Source: KACC-23026 sp963829575
GTDB taxonomy: Bacteria; Bacillota; Bacilli; Bacillales; Sporolactobacillaceae
Assembly: GCA_963829575.1 (NCBI GenBank)
Contig: CAWHJF010000021.1
Span: 62,001 to 126,000 of the forward strand
Direction of reading: 5' to 3'
Length of the DNA stretch: 64,000 nt
The notes under the pieces: model-generated
Database searches by the model: none
Told to the model about the DNA's origin: nothing
What the model saw: the letters and a program-made list of their open reading frames with translations, nothing else
Shown: positions 26,377-35,593 of the stretch, in pieces
Position numbering within the stretch: the stretch's first letter is position 1
Layout of the letters: each line of letters opens with the position of its first letter
Position numbers and translations under genes: made by a program

Positions 26377-26775
26377 ATGAAGCCTTCTAGAGATCATGAG
26401 GATTTCATGACTTTAAAAAATCACATTCAGCAATTAGAGGAACACCTCATTAAACCTGTTCATCGCGTTAACCCTGAGGAAATTAGTCCACTTATAGATG
26501 AGGGATTTGTTGAGTTTGGAAGTTCAGGTCATATCTGGTATAAAAAGGATTGTGTGAGTTCTGAAGGGATGACGCCTCGCGAATTGACCCTTTTGGACTT
26601 TCAACTCCGTTCCTTATCAGATACCGTCGTACTGGCTACCTATTTAATCAAAGATGTCAGCCAGACAACAGAAACACATTGAGGAGTTCGATTTGGTCAT
26701 ATACATGACGGCCGATGGCAACTGGTCTTTCATCAAGGCACACCAACACTGGTGGAACAGCCATTTAATAGATAA
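26377..26775 (+). pseudogene. DUF4440/NTF2-like protein, two frameshifts
   Basis: The N-part (MTLKNHIQQLEEHLIKP, FVEFGSSGHIW) ends prematurely near 26682. In other frames LRSSIWSYT and then DGRWQLVFHQGTPT follow, restoring the DUF4440 pattern and a TAA at about 26773. Two indels near 26660 and 26710 are needed. The start may be ATG 26377 or 26407; the latter matches the usual N-terminus. Members are small cone-shaped folds of mixed function. Confidence 0.7.
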
Positions 26776-26830
26776 AGGCATAGAGTTAACAAAATTAGCA
26801 ACAGTCTTCACAATTTAAATTCAACAGGAT

Positions 26831-27632
26831 GTGGGTTTACCAATCATGATTTTCACAACAGCAAGGCGGGGGACAAGCGTCGCAGTCGACCGCGCAAAAA
26901 ATCTAGCTAGAGAATATAATGGCCGCTATTTCGCAAGACAGGATGTTTCAATAGAAGATTTTAAGGACCTATATCAAGATGATGTGGTGATTGTGACTCG
27001 CTACCAAATCGAGCTAGCCCCATTCAACCAGTCGGAGACCCTCTTTTTTCATCCAAACCTTGCCATGATTCGGGCAAAACGTTTTCTTAAAGGGGAAGAA
27101 GATCCTCTCGTTGCGACCGCCGGACTCAAAGAAGGGGTCTCTTTTTTGGACTGCACACTCGGCCTTGCGTCTGATGCAATGATCGCTAGCCTAGCGGTTG
27201 GGGTGAGCGGCTCAGTAACAGGGATTGAAGGTGATCCCCTTTTATACTTATTAGCGAGAGAAGGGCTCCAACATTTCACAAGTGGTTTGGCGTCCGTTGA
27301 TCAAGCGATGCGAGGCATTCAAGTGGTGAATCGAGACCATTTTAATTTTTTACAAGAAATGGAAACGCAATTCTTATGATGTGGTGTATTTTGATCCTAT
27401 GTTTCAGATCAGCATAGAATCTTCAAATGGTTTGAATTCGATTCGAGAACACGCCTTTTTTACCGAATTGAACGAGGCATTAATTCATGAGGCGACACGT
27501 GTAGCCAGGCAACGCGTGGTATTAAAAGATCATTGGAAAAGTGTACGCTTCGAAAAACTTGGTTTTACGCAACATAAGCGAAAAACCTCATTGTTTCACT
27601 ATGGGACGATAGAAGTTGGCGACGGGAATTGA
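26831..27632 (+). pseudogene. Class I SAM-dependent methyltransferase (RsmJ/YpiP-like), one frameshift
   Basis: The first part has FLDCTLGLASDAMIASLAVG and TGIEGDPLLYLL (SAM-binding motifs I and II). After 27379 the frame changes; SYDVVYFDPMFQ continues in the next frame and includes the acidic DPMF motif IV, then an arginine-rich end. One missing base near 27370 explains the split. The layout matches the RsmJ-like (PF04445) group; target is unknown. Start GTG 26831 or ATG 26846. Confidence 0.75.
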
Positions 27633-27666
27633 TTCAGCTTTGATTCAGCTTTGATTCACCTTGATA
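27629..27666. repeat. 11-bp tandem repeat, 3.4 copies
   Basis: TTGATTCAGCT is repeated at 27629, 27640 and (with one change) 27651, then TTGAT. It overlaps the methyltransferase stop codon. Confidence 0.7.
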
Positions 27667-27949
27667 AGGGTCTTGCAATCCATGACAACGATTCCAAAAA
27701 AAGGTGTCGAATGGATGGGTCAGGCCTTCACATAGGCTCCCTTGGTGGGCAATCGACATTAAAAATCTCCGGCAATAGGCCTGTTAGTTCTTTATATTGG
27801 ACTGGACCAACAATCCTATACATATAGTGAATACGGACGGCGTTCTCAAGGGAAACGCCTTTTTGTTGTCTTATCAAAACGAATCAGACACTAATTCATT
27901 TAAGTGAGCGATTCGGTCAAGAAGTCTATTCCTTACGTCCATTTACGTT
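27667..27949. other. Gap with a terminator, no clear gene
   Basis: GGCGTT (27839-27844) and AACGCC (27854-27859) plus TTTTT form a terminator-like hairpin. Nothing else is recognised. Confidence 0.4.
27839..27864 (+). terminator. Short intrinsic terminator
   Basis: A 6-bp GC-rich stem, GGCGTT with AACGCC, followed directly by five Ts. Confidence 0.55.
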
Positions 27950-28423
27950 CTAATCACGTGTTTCTAACCCTCTTTTAAGAAAGAATCCAATAACTAATCC
28001 TGGAGTTAAACAGAGCATTGGAAAAAAAACAGGACCCATCTTTAGTCCCCAATTGATCACAGTGTCATAATAAAAAAGGCCCACTGTTACCGTTATGGCG
28101 CCAAACACAAATGGAAGGAACGTATACGGCTTTAATGCCGGACCATCCGCATGTTTGAACGCATCCCACATGGCAAACATGTACATACAAGGGTAAAAAA
28201 GCAACCATTGAAAATCCAAACAAGCCGCAGCCTGATCAAAATTTCCTTGGAAGCTATAAACAATTCCAGTATTAAAATTACTATTTACATTAATTAAAAA
28301 TTCAAAAAAGATAAAAATGAGTCCTTTTGCAACTTGTCGGTTTAAAACTTGGCCAAAACCTGGAAAGGCAATACTCCAAAACAGAGCTTCATGTCGGGTG
28401 ACCGTTTTAGTAGACGTTGTCAT
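27950..28423 (-). CDS. Conserved membrane protein of unknown function
   Basis: A 157-residue protein with about four membrane segments. The pattern SIAFPGFGQVLNRQVAKGL, then FLINVNSNFNTGIVYSFQG and QWLLFYPCMYMFAMWDAFK, is shared with uncharacterised Bacillales membrane proteins, some of which occur near polysaccharide genes. It lacks recognisable catalytic residues. The ATG is followed by a short basic N-terminus. No function assigned. Confidence 0.7.
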   Translation of the reverse strand: MTTSTKTVTRHEALFWSIAFPGFGQVLNRQVAKGLIFIFFEFLINVNSNFNTGIVYSFQGNFDQAAACLDFQWLLFYPCMYMFAMWDAFKHADGPALKPYTFLPFVFGAITVTVGLFYYDTVINWGLKMGPVFFPMLCLTPGLVIGFFLKRGLETRD

Positions 28424-28592
28424 GCCATTTTATTCACTCCAAAACATTTATTTAGACGTTTAGACCTGCAGCGAAAGACAAAATGATTTATATTTAAAGT
28501 ATGACTGAAAAACACGAAAACTATTACCACTTATTTGCAAATAAATACTCATTGGGAATCTATACGTGAATATTATTTAGGAGGGCTTTAAA

Positions 28593-28984
28593 ATGGCCAT
28601 TCTTATGTTCGACGGTGAGTGCCATCTTTGTGACCGGAGCGTTCAATTCATACTCAAACACGATCGTACGGAGTCCATCCAATTTGCTTCGCTTCAAAGT
28701 CCGATTGGTCAAAGACTTTTGAAGGAACATGGTGTTCCAGATTCGATCGACAGTCTTATTTTTATAGAGGGTGCTTCCTATTATGTAAAGTCAGATGCCA
28801 TGTTCAACATCCTTCCTTATTTGAAAAAGAGATGGCAAATGGCTGGATTGGGATCCTTTTACCGCGAAGGGTCAGAAATCATTTGTACGATTGGATTGCC
28901 CGAAATCGATACAAGTGGTTTGGGAAGAAAATGGTTTGCGAGATGCCAACTGCGAAAACGCGAGCGCGCTTCTTGGATGAGTGA
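28593..28984 (+). pseudogene. DCC1-like thiol-disulfide oxidoreductase (DUF393), one frameshift
   Basis: MFDGECHLCDRSVQFI carries the DxxCxxC motif near the N-terminus. The first frame loses homology near residue 92. Shifting frame near 28878 gives VRNHLYDWIARNRYKWFGK and ends at TGA 28982-28984, the expected DCC family C-terminus. The in-frame stop at 29003 belongs to the wrong frame. Function: a thioredoxin-like redox protein, poorly characterised. GGAGGG precedes ATG. Confidence 0.8.
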
Positions 28985-29292
28985 AAGTGGCCGAAAGGTT
29001 TAGGAAAAGCACATAGCGTTATAACTAGAGGAGTATTTTAGGGATAAAAGAGGGTAAGAGAAACCTAAACTAGTCCTAATTCACCCAACATTCATGCGAC
29101 CGTCAGTGACTAACGGTTAAGGTCTAAATGACGCGAAACAAGCAAACCCCTTGCACGAGGCAAGGGGAATTGTTAAAATTATAAATGGCCTTTTTTAAAA
29201 AGGTCTTAGAATACATAATAATCCAACAATAATTATACTATTATTTTTTTGAATGTCAAGCCACATGATTTTCTTTTGAAGGAGGCCTTTTT
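28985..29292. other. Gap before helD
   Basis: It contains one GC-rich hairpin, CCCCTTGC (29147-29154) with GCAAGGGG (29160-29167), lacking a good T-run, and an AT-rich stretch near 29215-29265 that probably holds the helD promoter. Confidence 0.4.
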
Positions 29293-31638
29293 GTGGGAGA
29301 GACGAATTCGGATTGGAAGGACGAACAAGAACGTGTGGACTATGTTGTCCATGAAATAGAGAAGAAAGAAGAAAAATTGGAAGCAAGCGCTGGTGGGTTA
29401 AAAAAAGAAATTATCGATTTACGAGAGAATTTCTGGGAAGATGTGACGGTCAACTTAGATGAACCAGATGATGTGATTGAAACCCATACTAGTCTGCGTC
29501 AACAAGCCGAATTATTGGCTGAACGTGAACGCTCGCACGGCGGCTCTTATCAGCAACTTAAGACCCTACGCCGACTTAAAGACAATCCCTATTTTGGCCG
29601 GATTAATTTTAAAGAAGACGGGGAAGAGGAAGACTCGATCTATTTAGGGATAGCCTCACTAATGGATGAAGAGGAGAATGAGTTTCTGATCTATGACTGG
29701 AGGGCCCCGATTTCGAGTCTTTATTACGATTTTGCGCCTGGTCACGCGGTCTATAAAACACCAAGTGGCATTATTGAAGGCGATATGACCTTAAAGCGCC
29801 AATATATCATCCGTAATGGTGATATAAAAGGCCTGTTTGATACCGGGATAACAATCGGTGACGAAATGCTCCAAGAGGTATTGAGTAATCCATCCAATCA
29901 ACAGATGAAAAGCATTGTGGCAACGATCCAAAAAGAACAAAACCGAATCATTCGCAATACAAAAGCAGATCTTTTGGTTGTTCAAGGGGCAGCAGGAAGC
30001 GGCAAAACATCGGCAGCTTTGCAACGCATCGCCTTTTTGCTTTATCGATTTCGCGAATCCTTAAATCAAACCAACATGATCCTGTTCTCGCCCAATCCCT
30101 TGTTTAACAGTTATGTGTCGACGGTTCTTCCGGAACTTGGAGAAGAAAATATTACCCAAACCACATTTCTTCAATTCTTAGAGCAACAGGTCGGAAAACG
30201 GTTGTCGATTGAAGATCCGTTTGACCAAATGGATGCGACGCTTATGAAGACGAACCAAGAGGAAGAATGGCCGCGCTTAACAGGGATTCAATATAAATCG
30301 TCTTTAGAATTTAAAGAACTCTTAGATCATTACATCGATTTTATTAGTAAAAACAGAGGCATTCAATTTCGTCCATTGAAATTTAGAGGGACGGTAATGG
30401 TGACCGCAGCTGAAATTGCCGATTATTTCTATTCGCTTGATGAGTTGCTTAGCCTGCCGAATCGCATGGAACAGGTGGCAAGTTGGTTGTATCAAGAAAC
30501 GCGCCGAATCGCCCGCGAACAACGCGATGAAGAATGGGTTGAGGAAGCGATTGGCTTACTTGATAAAGAAACCTACGCAAAAGTTCACCACAAAATTCAG
30601 CAGGATCTCAAAAAGAATGAAGCCTCTTTTGACGATATCGACCAAGAAGCCTTCTTTTTAAAGAAATTGGTGATTAATCGACAGTTTAAAAAAATACGCC
30701 GTGGGATTAAGCATCTACAATTTATTGATCTGCAAGCAGTCTATACCCGATTGTTTTTAGATTTTAAACCCGATGGCTTTGAGTTACCGGATCATTGGAA
30801 AGCAATCTGTAAATTGACGGTCGATCAATTGGGCAAAAATCACTTGCTTTTTGAAGATGCCACACCTTTCGTCTACATGAAAGAACGATTGGAAGGTCGG
30901 AAAAAGCGGCTAGATATTCGCCATATTTTTATAGATGAAGCCCAAGATTACACCCCATTTCAGATGGCTTTAATGAAAGAGATCTTTCCAATGAGTAAAT
31001 TCACGGTCTTAGGGGATTTTAGTCAAGCGATTTTCCCGCATACCCTCACATTGGATCGTCTAATGGATGAGGAACATTTTGCGCTAGGTAAAGAAGAACG
31101 CATTGATTTGATCCAAAGTTATCGCTCAACCTATGAGATTACGGAATTCTCAAAGGCGTTGTTGACCAACCGACCAGAAATTCTGCCATTTGAACGCCAT
31201 GGCAAAAAACCGACTGTAACCTTCAGTAAAGATCATTTGGATCATCTGAATCAAGTAATGGCTCGTATCGTACAAATTGAGAGAAATGGGAATGAGACGA
31301 TTGCTGTCATATGTAAAACAGCCGAAGAGAGCGAGCAGGTCTATAAGGCGCTCCAACCGCATATGAATGTTCAACTTATGACACAGGAAACCGCTGAATT
31401 TCATAAAGGTGTCTTAGTGTTGCCAACCTATCTTGCCAAAGGGATTGAATTTGATGCGGTCATTCTTTATAACGCCTCTCGGGATCAGTATGAGGACGAC
31501 TCGTTACGCCGTCTTTTCTATACGGCTTGCACGCGGGCGATGCATGAGCTTCATTTAATTTCACAAGGAGAGCTTTCTCCTTTTGTACAAAATGTCCCAG
31601 AAGAATTATATGCCAACATCCATTCCTTTTTTAGATAA
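29293..31638 (+). CDS. helD: HelD-type RNA polymerase recycling ATPase (UvrD-like helicase fold)
   Basis: A 781-residue protein: an N-terminal charged coiled-coil (residues 1-80) of the kind that reaches into the RNA polymerase secondary channel, YDWRAPISSLYYDF, Walker A GAAGSGKTSAALQR near residue 235, FIDEAQDY (Walker B) and C-terminal FYTACTRAMHEL (motif VI). HelD removes stalled RNA polymerase from DNA using ATP. Start GTG follows GAAGGAGG by seven bases. Intact over 2.3 kb. Confidence 0.93.
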   Translation: MGETNSDWKDEQERVDYVVHEIEKKEEKLEASAGGLKKEIIDLRENFWEDVTVNLDEPDDVIETHTSLRQQAELLAERERSHGGSYQQLKTLRRLKDNPYFGRINFKEDGEEEDSIYLGIASLMDEEENEFLIYDWRAPISSLYYDFAPGHAVYKTPSGIIEGDMTLKRQYIIRNGDIKGLFDTGITIGDEMLQEVLSNPSNQQMKSIVATIQKEQNRIIRNTKADLLVVQGAAGSGKTSAALQRIAFLLYRFRESLNQTNMILFSPNPLFNSYVSTVLPELGEENITQTTFLQFLEQQVGKRLSIEDPFDQMDATLMKTNQEEEWPRLTGIQYKSSLEFKELLDHYIDFISKNRGIQFRPLKFRGTVMVTAAEIADYFYSLDELLSLPNRMEQVASWLYQETRRIAREQRDEEWVEEAIGLLDKETYAKVHHKIQQDLKKNEASFDDIDQEAFFLKKLVINRQFKKIRRGIKHLQFIDLQAVYTRLFLDFKPDGFELPDHWKAICKLTVDQLGKNHLLFEDATPFVYMKERLEGRKKRLDIRHIFIDEAQDYTPFQMALMKEIFPMSKFTVLGDFSQAIFPHTLTLDRLMDEEHFALGKEERIDLIQSYRSTYEITEFSKALLTNRPEILPFERHGKKPTVTFSKDHLDHLNQVMARIVQIERNGNETIAVICKTAEESEQVYKALQPHMNVQLMTQETAEFHKGVLVLPTYLAKGIEFDAVILYNASRDQYEDDSLRRLFYTACTRAMHELHLISQGELSPFVQNVPEELYANIHSFFR

Positions 31639-31722
31639 GCGGAACTGAACTGAGCAAAAAAGTTTGTTTTTTGAAAGGCTTTCATTAGAATGGAGCTAGG
31701 TTATGAATGAGGAGGCTATATC

Positions 31723-32181
31723 ATGAGTTTAGAACAGGTGGAATTTGTAAGAGGGAATACATTAAAATTGGCCGAGAATCTTAATTCCGACCATCTTCAG
31801 ACAATTCCAGAAGGCTTTAATAACAATATCCTTTGGAATCTTGGGCACATTTACGTCGTGCATGAGAACTTGGTTTTCAAGGCTTCTGGTGAAGACACAT
31901 TGATTCCAGAAGGTTTTGCCGAGCATTTTGCTCCCAAAACGAGCCCGAAAGACTGGGGCGATGCAGTTCCATCTTTTGAAACGGTTGTTGAAAAGTTGAA
32001 GGAACAAGCGGAGCGCATGACCACCACTTTTAGTGGGAAACTCGATGTTACGATCCCAAAAGCGCTTCAGTTTCCAACCTTTGAAATGACAACAAATGGA
32101 GACCTGCTTCACTTTGGCATGGTTCACGAGGCGATGCATACGACAACGTCTAAGCTTTATAATCAACTTTTACGAAAATAA
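31723..32181 (+). CDS. DinB/YfiT-like putative metal-dependent enzyme
   Basis: A 152-residue four-helix-bundle DinB protein with three histidines in place: NLGHIYVVHE, then GMVHEAMH near the C-terminus. DinB proteins bind a divalent metal; some are thiol transferases. Function here unknown. RBS GAGGAGG. Followed by a hairpin at about 32188. Confidence 0.88.
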   Translation: MSLEQVEFVRGNTLKLAENLNSDHLQTIPEGFNNNILWNLGHIYVVHENLVFKASGEDTLIPEGFAEHFAPKTSPKDWGDAVPSFETVVEKLKEQAERMTTTFSGKLDVTIPKALQFPTFEMTTNGDLLHFGMVHEAMHTTTSKLYNQLLRK

Positions 32182-32187
32182 CAGTAT

Positions 32188-32225
32188 TGAGGTCTCCTTC
32201 ATTAAGAGGTGGCCTCTTTTTTTCG
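32188..32225 (+). terminator. Terminator after the DinB gene
   Basis: GAGGTC pairs with GGCCTC (one G-U) and is followed by a run of seven or more Ts. Confidence 0.6.
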
Positions 32226-32299
32226 AACAGATAATGGAATTTTGGTCAATACTAGTTAGAGTCAGATTTGGAAACCATTTTGGAAAGGGGGCAGGTCGA

Positions 32300-33208
32300 A
32301 TGCGATCAAGGCGACTTGTCATTAGTGGTCTTATCTTGGGGTGCTGCTTAATCATCGGACTGGTTGTCTATCTCAAAGCCTATTCGGTTCCCATGGCCCA
32401 TTTAAGACAACCTATTCCAACGCCTAAGAAACTCACTGCTTTCAACCCATTACCTAAACCCGAACATGTGGTCATTGTAGTAGAAGAGAATCACGCTTAT
32501 AAGACGATTATTGGGAATGTGAAGGCCCCCTATATGAATGCCCTTGCAAAAAAAGGGGTCCTTTTCACAAACTCTTATGGCGTGACCCATCCGAGTCAGC
32601 CTAATTATTTGGCTTTGTTTTCAGGGTCCACTCAAGGCGTGACAAACGATCGATGTCCCTATAGCTTTCATACCTCTAATTTAGCAACTGAGCTTTTGGC
32701 AAACGACTTCAGTTTTGTTGGCTACTCAGAGGGGTTACCTGCAATCGGCTATACGGGCTGCCACAAAAAGGACTATTACCGAAAACACGCGCCTTGGGTA
32801 GACTTTAGTACCGTTTCCAGTGATTTAAGTCAGCCGTTGACCAATTGGCCTATTCATGATTTTTCAAAACTCCCTACCGTTTCTTTTGTCATTCCGAACG
32901 TGCAACATGACATGCATAATGGGACGATTGAACAGGCCGATGCTTGGCTTAAGCAGACGATGGATCCTTACGTTAAGTGGGCGACCACACATAACAGCCT
33001 GCTCATCGTGACCTGGGATGAAGATGATTTTACAAAAGTGAATCGGATTCCCACTTTGATGGTGGGACCTATGGTGCAACCCGGTCAATCCACTCAGAAA
33101 ATCACACACTATAGCGTCCTTAAAACGATTGAAGAAATGTACCATTTGCCGCTATTGGGCTATAGTCAGAACGCAAATGTGATTAGTGGGGTTTGGAAGG
33201 GCGAGTGA
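32300..33208 (+). CDS. Phosphoesterase-family protein (acid phosphatase type), membrane-anchored or secreted
   Basis: Start ATG 32300 (RBS GGAAAGGGGG) gives about 302 residues. Residues 1-25 form a signal anchor (RRLVISGLILGCCLIIGLVV). The domain matches PF04185 phosphoesterases: VVIVVEENHAYKTIIGN, VTHPSQPNYLALFSG, VIPNVQHDMHNG and IVTWDEDD. It likely hydrolyses phosphate esters outside the cell. An upstream in-frame start inside the DinB gene is not credible. Array 2 starts 41 bp after its stop. Confidence 0.88.
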   Translation: MRSRRLVISGLILGCCLIIGLVVYLKAYSVPMAHLRQPIPTPKKLTAFNPLPKPEHVVIVVEENHAYKTIIGNVKAPYMNALAKKGVLFTNSYGVTHPSQPNYLALFSGSTQGVTNDRCPYSFHTSNLATELLANDFSFVGYSEGLPAIGYTGCHKKDYYRKHAPWVDFSTVSSDLSQPLTNWPIHDFSKLPTVSFVIPNVQHDMHNGTIEQADAWLKQTMDPYVKWATTHNSLLIVTWDEDDFTKVNRIPTLMVGPMVQPGQSTQKITHYSVLKTIEEMYHLPLLGYSQNANVISGVWKGE

Positions 33209-33248
33209 AGTAACAATGGGGAGTTTTGAGTGTGGTAGAGCAGAAGAG

Positions 33249-34045
33249 GTGGCTTGCGCACATACTCACTTGACTTTCGCCTGATTTGTGTGCGCAAGAA
33301 GTGGCTCGCGCACATTCTCGCTTGATTTTCGTCCGATTTGTGTGCGCAAGAAGTGGCTTGCGCACATTCTCGCTTGATTTTCGCCCGATTTGTGTGCGCT
33401 AGAAGTGTCTCGCGCACATACTCACTTGACTTTCCGCCTGATTTGTGTGCGCAAGAAGTGGCTCGCGCACATTCTCGCTTGATTTTCACCCGGTTTGTGT
33501 GCGCAAGAAGTGGCTCGCGCACACACTCGCTTGGTTTTCGCCCGATTTGTGTCCGCTAGAAGTGGCTCGCGCACACACTCGCTTGGTTTTCGCCCGATTT
33601 GTGTGCGCTAGAAGTGGCTTGCGCACATACTCACTTGACTTTCGCCTGATTTGTGTGCGCTAGAAGTGGCTGGCGCACACACTCGCTTGGTTTTCACCCG
33701 ATTTGTGTGCGCTAGAAGTGGCTCGCGCACATTCTCGCTTGATTTTCGCCCGGTTTGTGTGCGCAAGAAGTGGCTCGCGCACATTCTCGCTTGGTTTTCG
33801 CCCGATTTGTGTGCGCTAGAATGCCTCGCGCACACTCTTGCTTGGTTTTCACCCGGTTTGTGTGCGCAAGAAGTGGCTCGCGCTTATTCTCGCTTGATTT
33901 TCGTCCGGTTTGTGTGCGCAAGAAGTGTCTCGCGCACATTCTCGCTTGGTTTTCGCCCGATTTGTGTGCGCAAGAAGTGGCTCGCGCACACACTCGCTTG
34001 GTTTTCACCCTGTTTGTGTGCGCAAGAACCACCAGCGCACATTTC
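33249..34045. repeat. Array 2: fifteen 52-bp palindromic repeats plus a decayed sixteenth
   Basis: Units begin GTGGCTCGCGCACA and end GATTTGTGTGCGCAAGAA. Fourteen follow a 52-bp step with only one 53-bp (33405-33457) and one 51-bp (33822-33872) exception. The middle varies mildly: TTCTCGCTTGATTTTC, CACTCGCTTGGTTTTC or TACTCACTTGACTTTC. The GCGCACA and TGTGTGCGC arms are nearly invariant. A degenerate last unit (from 34029) ends at the neighbouring gene's terminator. The flanking genes are convergent. Confidence 0.93.
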
Positions 34046-34120
34046 GCTTGATTGCCCCATAATGAGTGTGCATAAAACGCACGAGCATCCCGTAACCGCA
34101 TCAAGTCTCTCTCATACAAA

Positions 34121-34159
34121 CAAAAAGCGACCCTCGATCCTGCTGAGGTCACTTTTTTT
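34121..34159. terminator. Bidirectional terminator next to array 2
   Basis: AAAAAGCGACCCTC and GAGGTCACTTTTTTT flank a short loop. It terminates the YqcI/YcgG gene on the minus strand and could stop read-through from the array side. Confidence 0.7.
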
Positions 34160-34877
34160 CTGAATGCATGTGGTGAAATGGACAGCGAGCCAAACGCGTC
34201 TCGTCATCCCGCAAAAAGTATTGACGCCATTCGTAGTTCTCAACATCCCCGTAACTGTTCAAATCCGGATGGATCGATGCTTCGTCATAGGTCAACAATC
34301 GATCGCGGATCTTGCCTTTAATTTTTTCAGGATGACGGTGATAGGAATGAAAATACTCGAGCACCCACCGAGGGGTAATGGCAAGCATGAAAAACGGAAA
34401 AAAACGACTCTGTCTTTTAGCATGGGCAGGTGTCGCACAATACATAAAAAGCCGCTCATTCTCAAATCCATATTCCCATAAAGGGTCATGAGGATCACTC
34501 GGGAGGACACGGGAAGGGGCGGAACGATCTCGGTCGCTCGTTTCCTTCAAAAGCAACCAAAAATACTGTTCATACTGCTCCACAGTCCAAGCCGGTTCCG
34601 CATCAAACGGTTCAAAAAAGACAACAAGAGAGGTGTAGGGCCCACATTCTTGAGCCTTAGTCATGTATTCGGACAATAGAGAAGCAAGTTGATCCGCTTG
34701 ATGCTTTACCGAAACAAATCCATAGCGAAACTGCGCCAAGCGTGCCCCTTGAGTTGCAGGTATGCACGGGAATGGGCGGGATCGGTCTGTCATCCGTTCA
34801 TCAAAGGCAGAGGATGCCTTTTGCATCCACGGTTCATTTAATTGGGTTTCAAGTTCCTTTTTGGTCAATAAACGCAT
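34149..34877 (-). CDS. YqcI/YcgG-family protein
   Basis: About 242 residues, from ATG at 34877 (a second ATG seven codons upstream sits on the AGGAGG itself). It has RPFPCIPATQGARLAQFRYG near the N-terminus and PFFMLAITPRWVL in the middle, typical of the YqcI/YcgG family. Related domains appear in N-oxygenase-like haem-binding enzymes, but no function is established for this gene. Confidence 0.8.
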   Translation of the reverse strand: MRLLTKKELETQLNEPWMQKASSAFDERMTDRSRPFPCIPATQGARLAQFRYGFVSVKHQADQLASLLSEYMTKAQECGPYTSLVVFFEPFDAEPAWTVEQYEQYFWLLLKETSDRDRSAPSRVLPSDPHDPLWEYGFENERLFMYCATPAHAKRQSRFFPFFMLAITPRWVLEYFHSYHRHPEKIKGKIRDRLLTYDEASIHPDLNSYGDVENYEWRQYFLRDDETRLARCPFHHMHSEKK

Positions 34878-35095
34878 AAAACATCCTCCTGTCATCATAC
34901 AGTATGAATTTAAACAGCTTTGGGTGCTTTTTAATAAAAGAGAAACCCTATCTCAAAAATAGTTGCAAAAAATATAAATCTGATTTGGAAATTATAGTTT
35001 CATTTCTTCTCAAAAGTTGTAAAATAGATAAAAGGATCGTTATGCTTTACAGTGCCAAAGTCAATTGGGCTTGGACGGAATGAGGAGGGTTTGAC

Positions 35096-35593
35096 GTGAA
35101 GGAAAAAGAGATTGAACTTTTAAACTTAATTGAAAAAGATGGCCGCATGGAAAGTGCAACGTTATCAAAATTACTAGATTTACCAATAGAAGATGTGAAA
35201 GCCATGATTGAACGTTTAGAAGCTGAAGGAGCGATTCAGGGTTATTCGGCGCTTATTGATTGGTCAAAGGTCCTTAAATATGAAGGTGTTACAGCTATGA
35301 TCGACGTAAAAGTCACACCAACCCGGGGCGTTGGTTTTGATAAAGTTGCGGAGCGCATTTATCGGTATCCCGAGGTGAAAGCGGTCTATCTGATGTCTGG
35401 TTCTTATGATCTTTCGGTTTCGATTGAAGGTAAGACAATGCTTGAGATCAGCCGCTTTGTCTCTGATAAATTATCTACTTTAGACTCGGTGCTTTCGACC
35501 ACCACGCATTTTGTGTTGAAAAAATACAAACACGATGGGATTATTTTTGGTGAGGATGATGAAGAAGACAAAAGGATTGTGGTGTCTCCATGA
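35096..35593 (+). CDS. alaR: Lrp/AsnC-family regulator (AlaR-like)
   Basis: A 165-residue Lrp-type regulator: an N-terminal winged helix (LLNLIEKDGRMESATLSKLL) and a C-terminal RAM domain (MIDVKVTPTRGVGFDKVAER, MSGSYDLSVSIEG). Start GTG, RBS GAGGAGGG. Its stop overlaps the aminotransferase start (ATGA), as in the Bacillus yugG-yugH (alaR-alaT) pair, so it probably controls the aminotransferase in response to alanine or a related amino acid. Confidence 0.88.
   Translation: MKEKEIELLNLIEKDGRMESATLSKLLDLPIEDVKAMIERLEAEGAIQGYSALIDWSKVLKYEGVTAMIDVKVTPTRGVGFDKVAERIYRYPEVKAVYLMSGSYDLSVSIEGKTMLEISRFVSDKLSTLDSVLSTTTHFVLKKYKHDGIIFGEDDEEDKRIVVSP

Noticed and set aside
33249..34045. CRISPR array
   Set aside because: A 30-base constant part and a 22-base middle could mimic repeat and spacer, but the middles are near-identical among units and no cas genes are present.
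33166..34163. ORFs on both strands over array 2, including one of 170 residues
   Set aside because: Same reason as array 1: 52-bp repeat readthrough in all frames, not coding.
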